Shown here: in pieces, positions 22,503 to 32,607 of the stretch
How the letters are laid out: the number at the start of each line of letters is the position of its first letter
How positions within the stretch are numbered: position 1 is the stretch's first letter
From: Brevipalpus yothersi
Taxonomy: Eukaryota; Arthropoda; Arachnida; Trombidiformes; Tenuipalpidae
DNA length: 64,000 bases
Assembly (NCBI GenBank): GCA_003956705.1
Contig: QZCP01000063.1
Coordinates: forward strand, 1-64,000
Reading direction: 5' to 3'
Made by a program: the position numbers and the translations under genes
Notes under the pieces: generated by a model
Told to the model about the DNA's origin: nothing
Databases searched by the model: none
Seen by the model: the letters and a program-made list of their open reading frames with translations, nothing else

Positions 22503-23961
22503 AAATCGCATCGATAAATATTTCATGACTGAATTTATCATTATAATTTGTTTATCAAACAAGTTAACCATTTGATATTCGTTGATTGCTAGTTTCGCTC
22601 CTCTCCAGACAAAATTCTTATCATTTCGTTTCGATGCATAAAATAAAGAAATTCTGAGCTTCAGTCACCATATCAGAAGATGCCAATGTTTATCTTGTTA
22701 GTGGGTGTGTTGGAGTGCTTTTCAAACTCTTCCACTAGTTTCACTCTTGTTGATTGTGGACTTTAAACGCGCAGATTTTATTGTTTCCTTCCAAGCCATC
22801 GAATGATGATGACAAAAATGATAGTGAAATTGAAAAATTTATTTTTGATCAATTGGCTCCATTCAGTTTTTGTTCCATCCTGGGGAAGAATGAGAAATAA
22901 TCGAAAAATTAATTATCAAGAGATTTTTGAATAAATGTTCGTTTTATCAACGAAAAGACGAGAAGATATAAGCAGTTATAAGAATCTCATCATTTCCAAC
23001 TGGAATACTCGAAAATTAAGTTTTTGATTTATGATTTATTGAAATTTTGTGTGTGATCAACAAAATCTGACATTAGATCAAGAAGTCTCAAATTCAAAAT
23101 TAGAGAAAAAGTTCATCTCACAAAAATTTACAAGAGAGATTTGTACAATGAAATGGAACTCGATCGAATCTCTAATCAAACAAAGAGGTGTATTGACAAT
23201 ATCAAAATATCGAAAGCCTAATCAAGCCTAAGCATATCAACATCATCACAGAATCCAATGAAAATTAAATGAAAAATGATACTCATCAGAAGAGTTCAAT
23301 TTGAGATGAGACTTTGCAATGTAAGTATTAGGCAAGACGGAATTTCAATCAATTGATGATGAAAGAGGGAGAGAGAGGGAGAGAGAGAGAAGATGATGAA
23401 ATCAGAGATCGAGTTAAGGGAGGCTGAGAGCGATGATAAGCAGCCGAATGCCCTAATTAGTTTTTGATTTTCAATCCTCTCAACAGCGAAAACAATCGAT
23501 TTCTGAATGACAAATAAATAGTAGTTAAGGTTAGAGCTAGCCGCTGTGTGATAATTAATCAATCAGAGAGCTGGAGGTTTGTCACTCTTTGTGTGATGAT
23601 CATTTGAATGCATCAAGTAGGTAAGAAGTAGTTGATCGATTTTTGAAAATAAAAATTAGCTCAACCATTATTTTGGACTGCTGTCCCTGTTAGTTTGATA
23701 ATTATAATCTCTCATTTGTGTAAAAGTTACTTTTTGCCATTTATTCATGGCAAAAATTTGGGTTCCGATGATTTTTTCAACTTTGGAAAAGCATTCTACT
23801 TTATATTGGAAAAAGTCATCTTATTCGAAGAAAATGGTTATATCATCACTACATGAATGTACTACTATAATTATGATATTGATCATCAACGATTTTCCAC
23901 GAATCTTGGAATAATTTACGTTTGGGTTTATTAGCACTCCTGCGAATAAAAAAACATTAGG
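22503..23961. other. Intergenic, nothing recognised
   Basis: AT-rich, with a short GA-rich run near 23363-23390. No exon on either strand was supported. Confidence 0.5.
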
Positions 23962-24421
23962 TCAAAGTACGGGATGGGAAATAAATAAAGAGCTAGCAAT
24001 TAACTCCTCTTCATCAATGTCAGGCGGTAGTCCACCAACGAAAACTTTGCGAGAAAATCGCTCACCACTTTCAACACCTCCTGAGCCTGAATCTAAAAGT
24101 GAATGATTGTCCGGATCCAAACTGGTAAAAAAAAGAGATTTGCCTCTTCGCCGACCTAGATTATGTGGTCTGAAAACTTTTCGATTTCCAACGATATCGT
24201 CATAAGGAGTATAAGGTGTAACTTTGTAATGATCTGGATTGAGCTCTCCAGAACTCCTCATGATCTCAAGAAGCTGCTGTTCTAATGGATAGCGTAAGTT
24301 GTCAAATGCACTGCTGGAACCATTTCCCATTCCACTGGCCATGGTTCGATCCGGTTGGAACGATAGTAAATCGCTTGTATCTCTGATTGACGGGTCAGCG
24401 GTAGATGACGACTGAGAATCA
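23962..24421 (-). pseudogene. CPEB-family fragment, truncated inside RRM1
   Basis: On the minus strand a good acceptor (TCTTCTTCTGGCAG) opens an exon at 24421. From there the frame runs through Ser/Asp-rich sequence into a Gly-Lys-Ser region and then G-E-R-F-S-R-K-V-F-V-G-G-L-P-P-D-I-D-E-E-E-L-type sequence, the unmistakable start of CPEB RRM1. Homology stops after I-A-S, where family members continue F-R-R-F-G. There is no GT donor at the break, only about eight unrelated residues and a stop. The rest of RRM1, RRM2 and the ZZ zinc-binding domain are absent from the window. The nearest upstream unit on this strand is a separate intact ORF. It is best read as a partial duplicate or gene remnant; an unseen splice or assembly error is the alternative. 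Confidence 0.7.
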
Positions 24422-25108
24422 CTGCCAGAAGAAGAGAGATTAAATATTCTATGGTTTTTCTCCGGAAATATTTGACAACCTGATAATTTTTACGAAAAGG
24501 TGATTAGCCAATAAATTAGTTCAATTATGCTATTGCGACATTCCATCATTTCTCGTTAATTTCGAATCTGTGCAAAAATTTGATCTTTCTCTCGATCTAT
24601 TCTTCGATATCATCAGGTGATCTTGATTTCTTGCTTCCTTTCTTCTCAAATTGATCTAACCAAATATCTCATTCATTCAGCCAACTAATTGATCAAGTCA
24701 TTTCAATTTAAATTTCTTCCACCATTATCATTAATGACCTTTAAGGTCTCTTCGGGATCGAAAACCGTAACATGTGGATTATTCGCATTTGATAAGGAGG
24801 TGGATCAACTTTGATGATGGACTTTCTAGCCTCCAGAAAGTAATTTGTGGTTCTTACAGGGTAGAAAAAAATCTCTTCTTCCAACATTTTATGATTAACT
24901 GGAGATTTATCTTGGGATTAGAAATAAATTTAAAAATTGAAAAAAATAAAAGAAGATGACATTATAAAATGAAATGATATAAAGTTAGACAAGAGATTCT
25001 ACGTAGGAAAAAGATGATAAGATCCGAGAAATTTATGATTTTTTGCAAATGATAATTAGATTTTAGTAGATATTCTCAATTTTAAAAAAGGTATGCTGAT
25101 AACGTTCA
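24422..25108. other. Intergenic, nothing recognised
   Basis: This separates the CPEB fragment from the RRM-CCCH gene on the same strand. AT-rich with no supported exon. Confidence 0.5.
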
Positions 25109-27454
25109 TCATCTTGACTTCGTAGGAGTGACAGCCATTGGTTGTTCCTTATTCATTTTCATCCATATTTGAGCATCAATGTTCTTATTTGCAGGTATGT
25201 GCAAAAGAGGACATTGTTCTCGACTAAAACAATTGGTAGTTCGCCAATAATAGCATTCACCCTTGTTGTCTGGTGGCTGCTTTGGTCTCGAAAATTTGAG
25301 GTCTTTTTGATCATCAGTTGGGGCAAAATGAATCCTCAGTGGTTGACCATCAAGCGATACATTATCAATTACCTCTCCAAGTAACTTTGCTGCCGCTTCT
25401 ACCGGTGAACGTGGATTATCATAATAAACCCAAATTGAATGCTCTGAAGCTTTGCTTGTGTTGATTCTTTCTATATTCTTGATGCGACCAAATTTGCTGA
25501 ATAATGAGACTAAAGTGGACTTGGGACAAGAAGGGGCAACGTTTACAACCCTCAAGCCGTTATATGACCACAAGTTTGTTGGTCTGGAGCAGTTTAAATC
25601 ATTCATATCTTCACCATCATTGACAGCGAGAGCTGTGTTTCCAATTGTTTGGCGGTAATGATTAATTGGAGATAGGTTCTTGATCATACCTTGTTGCCTT
25701 AAGTATGGATATGCAGTTGTACATGTCAAGCTTGTGTTTCCGTTACTAACGGTAGAAGTTGATGAATTGTTCCCATTAACGCTATTCTTAATCACAGTCC
25801 TTTTTCCTTGTTGAGATGAGGAAGGCCAACTTTTTAGCACACTAGAACTATCTACACTGCATTTGTTAATACTGTGGTTTGAGCCGATTTGATTTGAAGA
25901 ATTAAAAATAGAGTTGCCATTAGTTTTGTCATTCCAAATTTCTATGTTCTTCACATTATTAATATTCGATGCCGATTTGGGCTTCACTGCCAGCTTAGCA
26001 GGTTGTGAGGCGATCGATGCCCATGATGGTTTATTAATATCTTCTCTACCATCGTGAGAACTGCTGAATATTGATAAATCTGTAGTCGATCCAGTGGTAA
26101 TGTCCAGCAACTGACCACTAATAGTTGTACCACTTTCGAATGCAAGATTATCTGATTGATTTATATTGTTCGCATCATTCGCCGAAAAATTAACTGGTGT
26201 TGAAGATCTGATGTTTCTATCACCATTTCTAACACCATTAATAGTGACAATATTTGATGATGAAATGGGAGCGACATTATTTTTGGTAGAATTGGAATTA
26301 TTGCTGTTACCGATTGACAAATCAATTCCTACATCGAAAACATTGCTGATCACACCACTTCCGCCGAAGTTGTCTGAGTTCGTTGATACCGAATAGTTAC
26401 TTTCATAAGCATGAGGCATGCTGATAGCCGATGATGAAAAATTATGGGTATTTTGGAAGAGGTTACCATTGCTGCTGCTGTTCGAGATACATGTATTACT
26501 ACTTCCAAGTTGATTTAATAGCGAATCTACCATACTTATTTCCCCTTGCTTTTGGCTATTCTCTGTTGGAGTCGAGAAGAATGAATCCTCATGAGCTGAT
26601 ATATTGCCATTATCTTTTGTAAAATATGATGACGATGAATCATTGATACCATAAGACTGATTGAATAAAGTTGAGGTTAAAGTTGGACTGATGTACTGAT
26701 TCGTCCAATGGAAATGATCATTAAAGCCACCAGAAGTACCGTTATTTACACTATTTGCTGTCGATGTCAAGTTGATATCATTAGATTGCATGCTTGAATC
26801 GAATTGTGTTTCTAATCGCTCATTGCTTTGAGTAGAATTATTATATAGGGTTGATGTGCCACTATCATCACTTATTGTTAAATTAGAAATTAAATGCATT
26901 GAAACAGATGGTAACTGATCAATGAGATGTCCCACAGAATCCAGATTGCTTCCAACATTGGCACGATCAGACACACGAGAGACTGATATTGATTTGTTGG
27001 TGTCAACGCTACCATAGATGGGTTCCACATAGGTGATATTGGGAGCAATTAAATTTGAATTTGCAAAATTTAGTGGTAAATTGAGAGGAGACATTTGAAT
27101 GTGTGGAGGAGGATGAGATACATGATCATTTGAGGTCTTGTTGTTATTGTTATCAGTGAATGTTCCCAAATGATTCAAGCCTGACGAATTGAAACTGCTG
27201 TCATTTGCTCGCTTCAGAACGTTCGGTGTAGCAATTAGATTTTGAGTAAAATTGTTTCCAAAATTGTGATCCACATGGTGTGTATAATATGATTGCTCAT
27301 CTTGTGTCATATTTAAATCTCTTGTATACAGATTACCTGATGAATTAAATCGTTGTTGATGACCACGAAAATGCGCCACAGAGTGGCTAAGAGGATCAGA
27401 AAAATAAAAGGAGGGAATATTCGTCAGAGGAACGTTTGCTTCCGACTTTACCAT
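25109..27454 (-). CDS. Asn/Ser-rich RNA-binding protein with RRM and CCCH finger, carrying a YTHDF-type linker motif
   Basis: This is a single long exon of 781 residues. Residues 1 to about 620 are Asn/Ser/Thr-rich and probably disordered. At about 474-492 they contain K-P-S-W-A-S-I-A-S-Q-P-A-K, followed ~20 residues on by I-E-I-W-N-D-K-T-N-G. The same pair (W-A-[SD]-[IV]-A-S-[QK]-P-A-K and I-G-T-W-[DE]-x-K-[NG]-G) is characteristic of YTHDF proteins, including the one at 56959-60293 here. An RRM-like domain follows at about 632-712 (L-R-V-V-N-V-A-P, then I-W-V-Y-Y), then a CCCH finger with Cys734, Cys742, Cys748 and His752 (C-x7-C-x5-C-x3-H). There is no YTH domain. It is intronless, unlike the YTHDF gene. 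The role is probably cytoplasmic mRNA binding; I do not recognise a named orthologue. Confidence 0.8.
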   Translation of the reverse strand: MVKSEANVPLTNIPSFYFSDPLSHSVAHFRGHQQRFNSSGNLYTRDLNMTQDEQSYYTHHVDHNFGNNFTQNLIATPNVLKRANDSSFNSSGLNHLGTFTDNNNNKTSNDHVSHPPPHIQMSPLNLPLNFANSNLIAPNITYVEPIYGSVDTNKSISVSRVSDRANVGSNLDSVGHLIDQLPSVSMHLISNLTISDDSGTSTLYNNSTQSNERLETQFDSSMQSNDINLTSTANSVNNGTSGGFNDHFHWTNQYISPTLTSTLFNQSYGINDSSSSYFTKDNGNISAHEDSFFSTPTENSQKQGEISMVDSLLNQLGSSNTCISNSSSNGNLFQNTHNFSSSAISMPHAYESNYSVSTNSDNFGGSGVISNVFDVGIDLSIGNSNNSNSTKNNVAPISSSNIVTINGVRNGDRNIRSSTPVNFSANDANNINQSDNLAFESGTTISGQLLDITTGSTTDLSIFSSSHDGREDINKPSWASIASQPAKLAVKPKSASNINNVKNIEIWNDKTNGNSIFNSSNQIGSNHSINKCSVDSSSVLKSWPSSSQQGKRTVIKNSVNGNNSSTSTVSNGNTSLTCTTAYPYLRQQGMIKNLSPINHYRQTIGNTALAVNDGEDMNDLNCSRPTNLWSYNGLRVVNVAPSCPKSTLVSLFSKFGRIKNIERINTSKASEHSIWVYYDNPRSPVEAAAKLLGEVIDNVSLDGQPLRIHFAPTDDQKDLKFSRPKQPPDNKGECYYWRTTNCFSREQCPLLHIPANKNIDAQIWMKMNKEQPMAVTPTKSR

Positions 27455-29270
27455 TGTGGCTTAGCCAATCTCCTTCTCACTTCTCACCATTGTAAAAGAT
27501 GAATTAATTATTGATTAAGTTTGATTCAATAGTGGAAGGTTGATGAACAAATTGGAATAAATTAAGCCAAGTTGAATTAATTATTTGGACACACAATATG
27601 CACTCATTCACCAGCTCTTATATGCAGACTGATGGTCATCATATTCACTGTCGTCGCCATCATCACTATTCATACAAGATTGAACATAGACATTGAAGTG
27701 AGGGAGAAAAATTTTCAAGTCGCATTTATACACTGTTCATACATCTACACTTACAATTCAAATAAAAATTCAGATGACATAGTCAAGTTGATAAAAAAGG
27801 GAGAAAAGATGAAATGATTTTTTTTTCATCTTTCGAGTGCATACATCTTTTTTTCTCTTCAATTTGAACACGCATAACGGTTGTTGTGGCAAACACACAG
27901 TAACTGTCAAAAGAGAGAGAGAGAGAGAGAGAGAGTAGTTTGTGAGTGAATTTTTCAAAGCAAAAATGGGATGATGAGTGTGGGATGCATACAGAAAAAG
28001 TTTACCATTAATGATCATGGCATGCCCAAAGTCAAAGCAACTTATTCACCGCTCTTATGACTTGGATGGACGCTTCGTTTTTGGGCAAGATAACATCTTT
28101 ACTCAACAAACGTACTTAATACTTTGATAGGGCAAATATTGCTTGCTCCTTCGTTGCGTTCCAATGATTACGAAACGCAACGATTGACAATCACTCTGGT
28201 AGGTTAAGAGTACAAATTATGACTGTAATTCTTTCTCTCTCTTTCTCTCTCTCTCTCTCTGGTTTTCTGGTGGATAAATTTTTCACACACACATGAACAC
28301 AGAATTGTTGTGGAAATTTTTTCATCTTCGCTCTCTTCTATCAGTATGACACATTTGCTCAGATCTTTGCTCTCATGATGGTGATAATAATTGTTGCTCA
28401 TTGACTGCTGTCTAACTGTCTTACTCAGTATATGTTTATAATAATATGAATCAAATCTTTTCATTTTACACTCCCTTTTTGAAGGTTATGTTCATTTCAA
28501 TTCCACTTAATTTGGAACCGGGATGACGATTGTCTAGCCTTCTGTCTACAGTTACTAACTGTTATTGCACTCTTTTTGTGACATTGATTCAAAAAGGAAA
28601 CTTTTACAGAGGCTAGCAGAGGGACTTTTCTCCTGATTAATCAACTGTTATGTAACCATCTTTCTTCAGATAAATCAGTGCTGAAGGAAGCTCTCTGATA
28701 GCGAAAAATCTAGTTGGATCTCATAAATCGACAAAATATCTGGTCAATTCGAGCCTAATTGATGAATGGTTGAGGTAATTGCCGTCCTCTTAATTAATCC
28801 TCAAACAACAATTTGAAAATTTTCTCAACTTAAGAAAACTGATGAACATTCAGTATGAACATATAGACGCTTGATTCTTTCATCAATTGTTGAACAGTGA
28901 TTATACGAGGAATGTACAAAGATGTAACAATTCGGAAGAATTGCGAATCGTTTTCGATCATTTGATTGCTAATGGGACAAAATTTTCTGATAGTTACACA
29001 ATCCTTTCGTGTATTTTTAACTTTGTAATGATAGAGCATCAATTTCTGTCAGTTATTGAATAGTATGTAAGATTCGATCAAATCTTAGAGCTTCTTCGGC
29101 CGAAACCCCCGACAAATACGTGGAACAAGTGAATAATAAAGTTCTAGCAAGTTTACTGGATTACTAATTTATGCTATGAATTTTGGATCGCCAAAATATG
29201 TTGATCAAAAGCACTCATTAGATCTTTCATTTTTATATATAGGGTTGATGCTTGAAAAAAGTGAAAGTGC
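27455..29270. other. Intergenic, upstream of the RRM-CCCH gene and downstream of SGTA
   Basis: It holds short (GA)n at about 27911-27934 and (CT)n at about 28232-28260. No exon was supported. The open frames across these runs are simple-sequence artefacts. Confidence 0.5.
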
Positions 29271-31830
29271 CTAAGGAGGATTGGTTCCTCCTCCACTATT
29301 CTGATCCGAGTTGTTGTTATCAGGAGGATTCATGGTACCACTGAATCGTTGTCGGAGCTGTTCGATGAGCTCAGGGTTGGAGGCCTCAACTTGACTAGCC
29401 AATTGTTGGCCAACTCGGAGGATTGCATCAAATCCACCCATGGGAGGCTCACCTCCGGTAGGATTAGGATCGGTCGGTCCAGAGGATCCAGATGGGTCTG
29501 GATTAGCGTTAGGGGCTCCGGAAGGAGGCATTCCTACGAGAATTAAAGATTAATAATAGCGTATAATTAATACAAGGTGAATGTTAAGAAGGGAGAAACA
29601 TTCTCATTCTAGTCAACGAGTATTTAGAAAATATAGCGATAATATAGAGAGATTAGAGGTAAGAGAAAGATTTTGTTAAACATAGGATTTTCGATCATTA
29701 CGATCAATTGGTTTCAATGCAGAACTCTTGTGGACCAGTGCCAAATAAAATAGAATGATGGTAATGAGAGAGCTAATCGACTTCAAGTGGGTGCTCTTTT
29801 CCGCTTAATTGTTGAGCAAATCCTAGGATTTAGGAAATTAACTTAGTGAATGGATTAGAAATTACTTGAGGGGTGCAAAAAATAGAATGTGAGTTGCTAA
29901 GAGGTTAATTTTAGCCAAATCTATCAAGTTTTCCTAGATAAGTCTGATGGTTTAAAGCAAAGAGAAAAAACTCAGGTGTGACTAGAATGCAAGAAATGCT
30001 CGGTTCAAATGCTGAGGTTTGATGCATGCGTGTGCTCCACATGCGGCGAACATACCGAAGGGGAATCCGAAATTCATGCCAGGCATATTCATCCCAGGAA
30101 AAGGACCTGGCATACCTGCACCACCAGAAGCTGAATCCCCGCTTCCTGCTTGTGGAGCTCCACCCGGAGGAAAGGCATTAGACCTATGGAGTAGACAAGA
30201 TTGTTGAATTAATTTTCCATAAATTTTCGAAACCATTGTTCCTAAGAGCTTGGCCCAGGAACTCATGCATAATTTTCTGGAGGTTACACTCAGATTTTAA
30301 GAATTCTCTGCAAAATGTGTGAGAAGGGAAAGTTATTCGGGTATTTGAAATCGTAAATTATTCTCATCACAGAAAATAGTTGGAAATTCTTTTGTTCCTG
30401 AAATTGTGCGATGAGGAAGCATTCAACGATATTCGTGAGAACAGTTCAGCTTGAGAACTTCAGGGAGCCTGAAATATGATGACGAATAGGATAACAATAG
30501 GAGCTGAAATTGATGCTCAAACTAAGGAAACAGATACTGTGCAATTATTTCAACATTTTCAATGTTTAGATTCAGTGCTATGACTTTGTCCATTAATAAA
30601 TATTCCTGATCAGAGAAAATTCTCACACTGACTCATTTTGTTAGCCCCCCTTTCAAACGAGACAATAAAAGCCAAAAGTATGTGGAGCTCTCCAGGCGAG
30701 AGAATATGATCCAACTGAACCTAAGTATAACATAAAAGAATGTCTTACATTAGTCCACCAACAAAATTTTGCAAATTTGGATCCTGCAACAGCTGTTCGG
30801 CAACGTTTGCAATTGCCGGGTTCGCGAAGAATGTTGCCAATGGATTACGTCTTTCCATATCTCTAATACTGTCTTCAGCTACTTTCAGATTACCAGCATA
30901 ACTTTCGTTTTGGGGATCCAACTCGAGAGCACGCTTGAAACTGTCTCTAGCAAGGTAATGATTATTCAGATTAGAATAGGCAAGACCCATTCGTCCATAT
31001 GCTTTACTATAGTTGGGATCGATTTCAATTGCTCGTTTGCAGTCTTCAATGGCAAAGTTGTGTTGATTCAATTTGCTGTAAGCAGCGGCCCTGTAAAAAG
31101 AGAGAGAGAGTGTGTCATTTGTCAAGTGCTAGCTGAAGAGGTAAACAAAATTGAGCTATCATAAGGAAGTAGAAAATTCCAAATCATCCACAGAATACAA
31201 AGATAATCAATTGAAATTAGAAAGAGAAATGCGATGAGATTACCTATTACAGTAGAAAACAGCATTTTTTGGATCCAATTTTATGGCGTTTGTATAGCAA
31301 TCCAGTGCTTCTTTGTACATGTCTGATTTCATCAGGTCATTACCTTTAACCTTCAGCTCATCTGCCTTCCATTTAGCCTCCTCTGTGACGGGCTCGTCAG
31401 ATTCCTAGATAGAATGGAAGTCAAGAGTTCAATTGAAAGGAAATTCAAGAATGTGGAATAGAGCTTTCTTGAAATGCTCATCATTTCCTAGAGCATACTC
31501 GAGAAAGATGCAAATCATTCAGCATTCACATTAATTAGACACAAACCTTATGTTTGGGCTCATTTTTAGTGGCTTCACGAAAAATGTCTATCAATCGCCT
31601 GGATGGCAGCAAATGGACATCAGCAGAGCTTATCTTGTAGACAGATTCCAAACACTGTATGGTCACTAAACGAAAATGAACATCACATTAGATGATGATA
31701 AACTAGCCACAATTTTATATCCCAACTTACCATCTAAACCTTCCTTATCTTCAGCAGTCAACTCTTCGCTGGCAAGTTGCTCGCCCAAAAATTGTATTAT
31801 ACTTGACACAAGTCGCTTTTCGGTGTCCAT
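29271..31830 (-). CDS. SGTA: Small glutamine-rich TPR co-chaperone
   Basis: The minus-strand exons are 31731..31830, 31547..31665, 31244..31404, 30749..31090, 30056..30183 and 29271..29533, 370 residues with consistent phases. SGTA is a cytosolic co-chaperone that delivers tail-anchored or mislocalised hydrophobic proteins between the BAG6/GET machinery and Hsp70/Hsp90. Residues 1-70 form the N-terminal dimerisation domain, with V-T-I-Q-C-L-E-S. Three TPRs lie at about 83-185, including F-Y-C-N-R-A-A-A-Y-S-K-L, A-I-E-D-C-x-R-A-I and Y-S-K-A-Y-G-R-M-G-L-A. The C-terminal part keeps N-P-E-L-I-E-Q-L-R but is Gly/Pro/Asn-rich rather than Gln-rich. The retrotransposon's 3' end lies only ~210 bases upstream of the ATG, on the same strand. 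Confidence 0.96.
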
Positions 31831-32118
31831 ACTTGATCGTCTCTAGATATATATCCAAATGACCACACAAACCGCCTCAAATAATTATCACCAAAATACG
31901 AAACAAAAACAATCTCAATGTAACTGACACACACGTTGTGAAAAGGAGAGAGAGTGAAGTGAATTGAATTAGGCAACAACAAGGAAAACTAAATTAAACT
32001 GATGTGTACAAACGAATTCTGAATAACACTCTCAAACTCTGATGATGATGATTTGATGCATCACGATTTACGATTTATTAATTGTTCAAATCTTTACAGG
32101 CAAATGCAGATGGATACA

Positions 32119-32607
32119 TCATCCTTTTGAGGATTTACCTCCATCTGCGCCTTCTTTTGACAAAGTTGGACTATTATCTACATCTTTCAGCGTATTTAAA
32201 ATACAAACATCTAAAATCGAATCAGGTAATAGCGGATGTTCTAGTAACGGTTGTCGGTTATTCAGAATCTTTAGCGCTTGAAAACCATATACGTAATGGC
32301 AAGGATTGATTACGATGCATTTCATATTGTTCACATGCTCGATCCACCGATTAATCCTTGGAATTTCTTCCGAACATAGCCGACAAATACTTTTTCCTTT
32401 ATCTCTAACGAAAACGTCCCACATGCTTACCACCGTAATTTTACCATTATATCCCCAGATCACCTCGTTATCTTTTATCACTTCTGTTTTTAGGATGTGC
32501 AACATTAGACTCAAATTGTTGATTAATATTTCGAATTCCATACTGAAAGGAGATTCACTTATTAGCTTGTTAACATAGGCACACCGTGTTGGCAAAAAAT
32601 TATTCAT
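32119..32607 (-). CDS. Retrotransposon ORF-C, small Cys/His protein
   Basis: It has 162 codons from the ATG at 32607, whose fifth to eighth bases overlap the ORF-B stop (ATGAATAA). The frame is open further upstream within ORF-B, with another ATG at 32670, but the overlapping ATG is the natural restart site. A C-x2-C pair (I-C-R-L-C) in mid-protein is followed by His and Cys/His residues (W-I-E-H, N-P-C-H), which could form a zinc-binding site. No known family was recognised. The C-terminus is polar and Gly/Lys/Ser-rich. Because the frame is intact and coupled to ORF-B, it is probably translated; its role in the element is unknown. Confidence 0.6.
   Translation of the reverse strand: MNNFLPTRCAYVNKLISESPFSMEFEILINNLSLMLHILKTEVIKDNEVIWGYNGKITVVSMWDVFVRDKGKSICRLCSEEIPRINRWIEHVNNMKCIVINPCHYVYGFQALKILNNRQPLLEHPLLPDSILDVCILNTLKDVDNSPTLSKEGADGGKSSKG

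Noticed and set aside
30019..30266. Frames continuing SGTA exon 5 past its donor (- strand) and an antisense Pro-rich frame
   Set aside because: The GTATGT donor at 30055 joins in phase to the last exon, which carries the family's conserved C-terminal motif. The read-through and antisense frames have no support.
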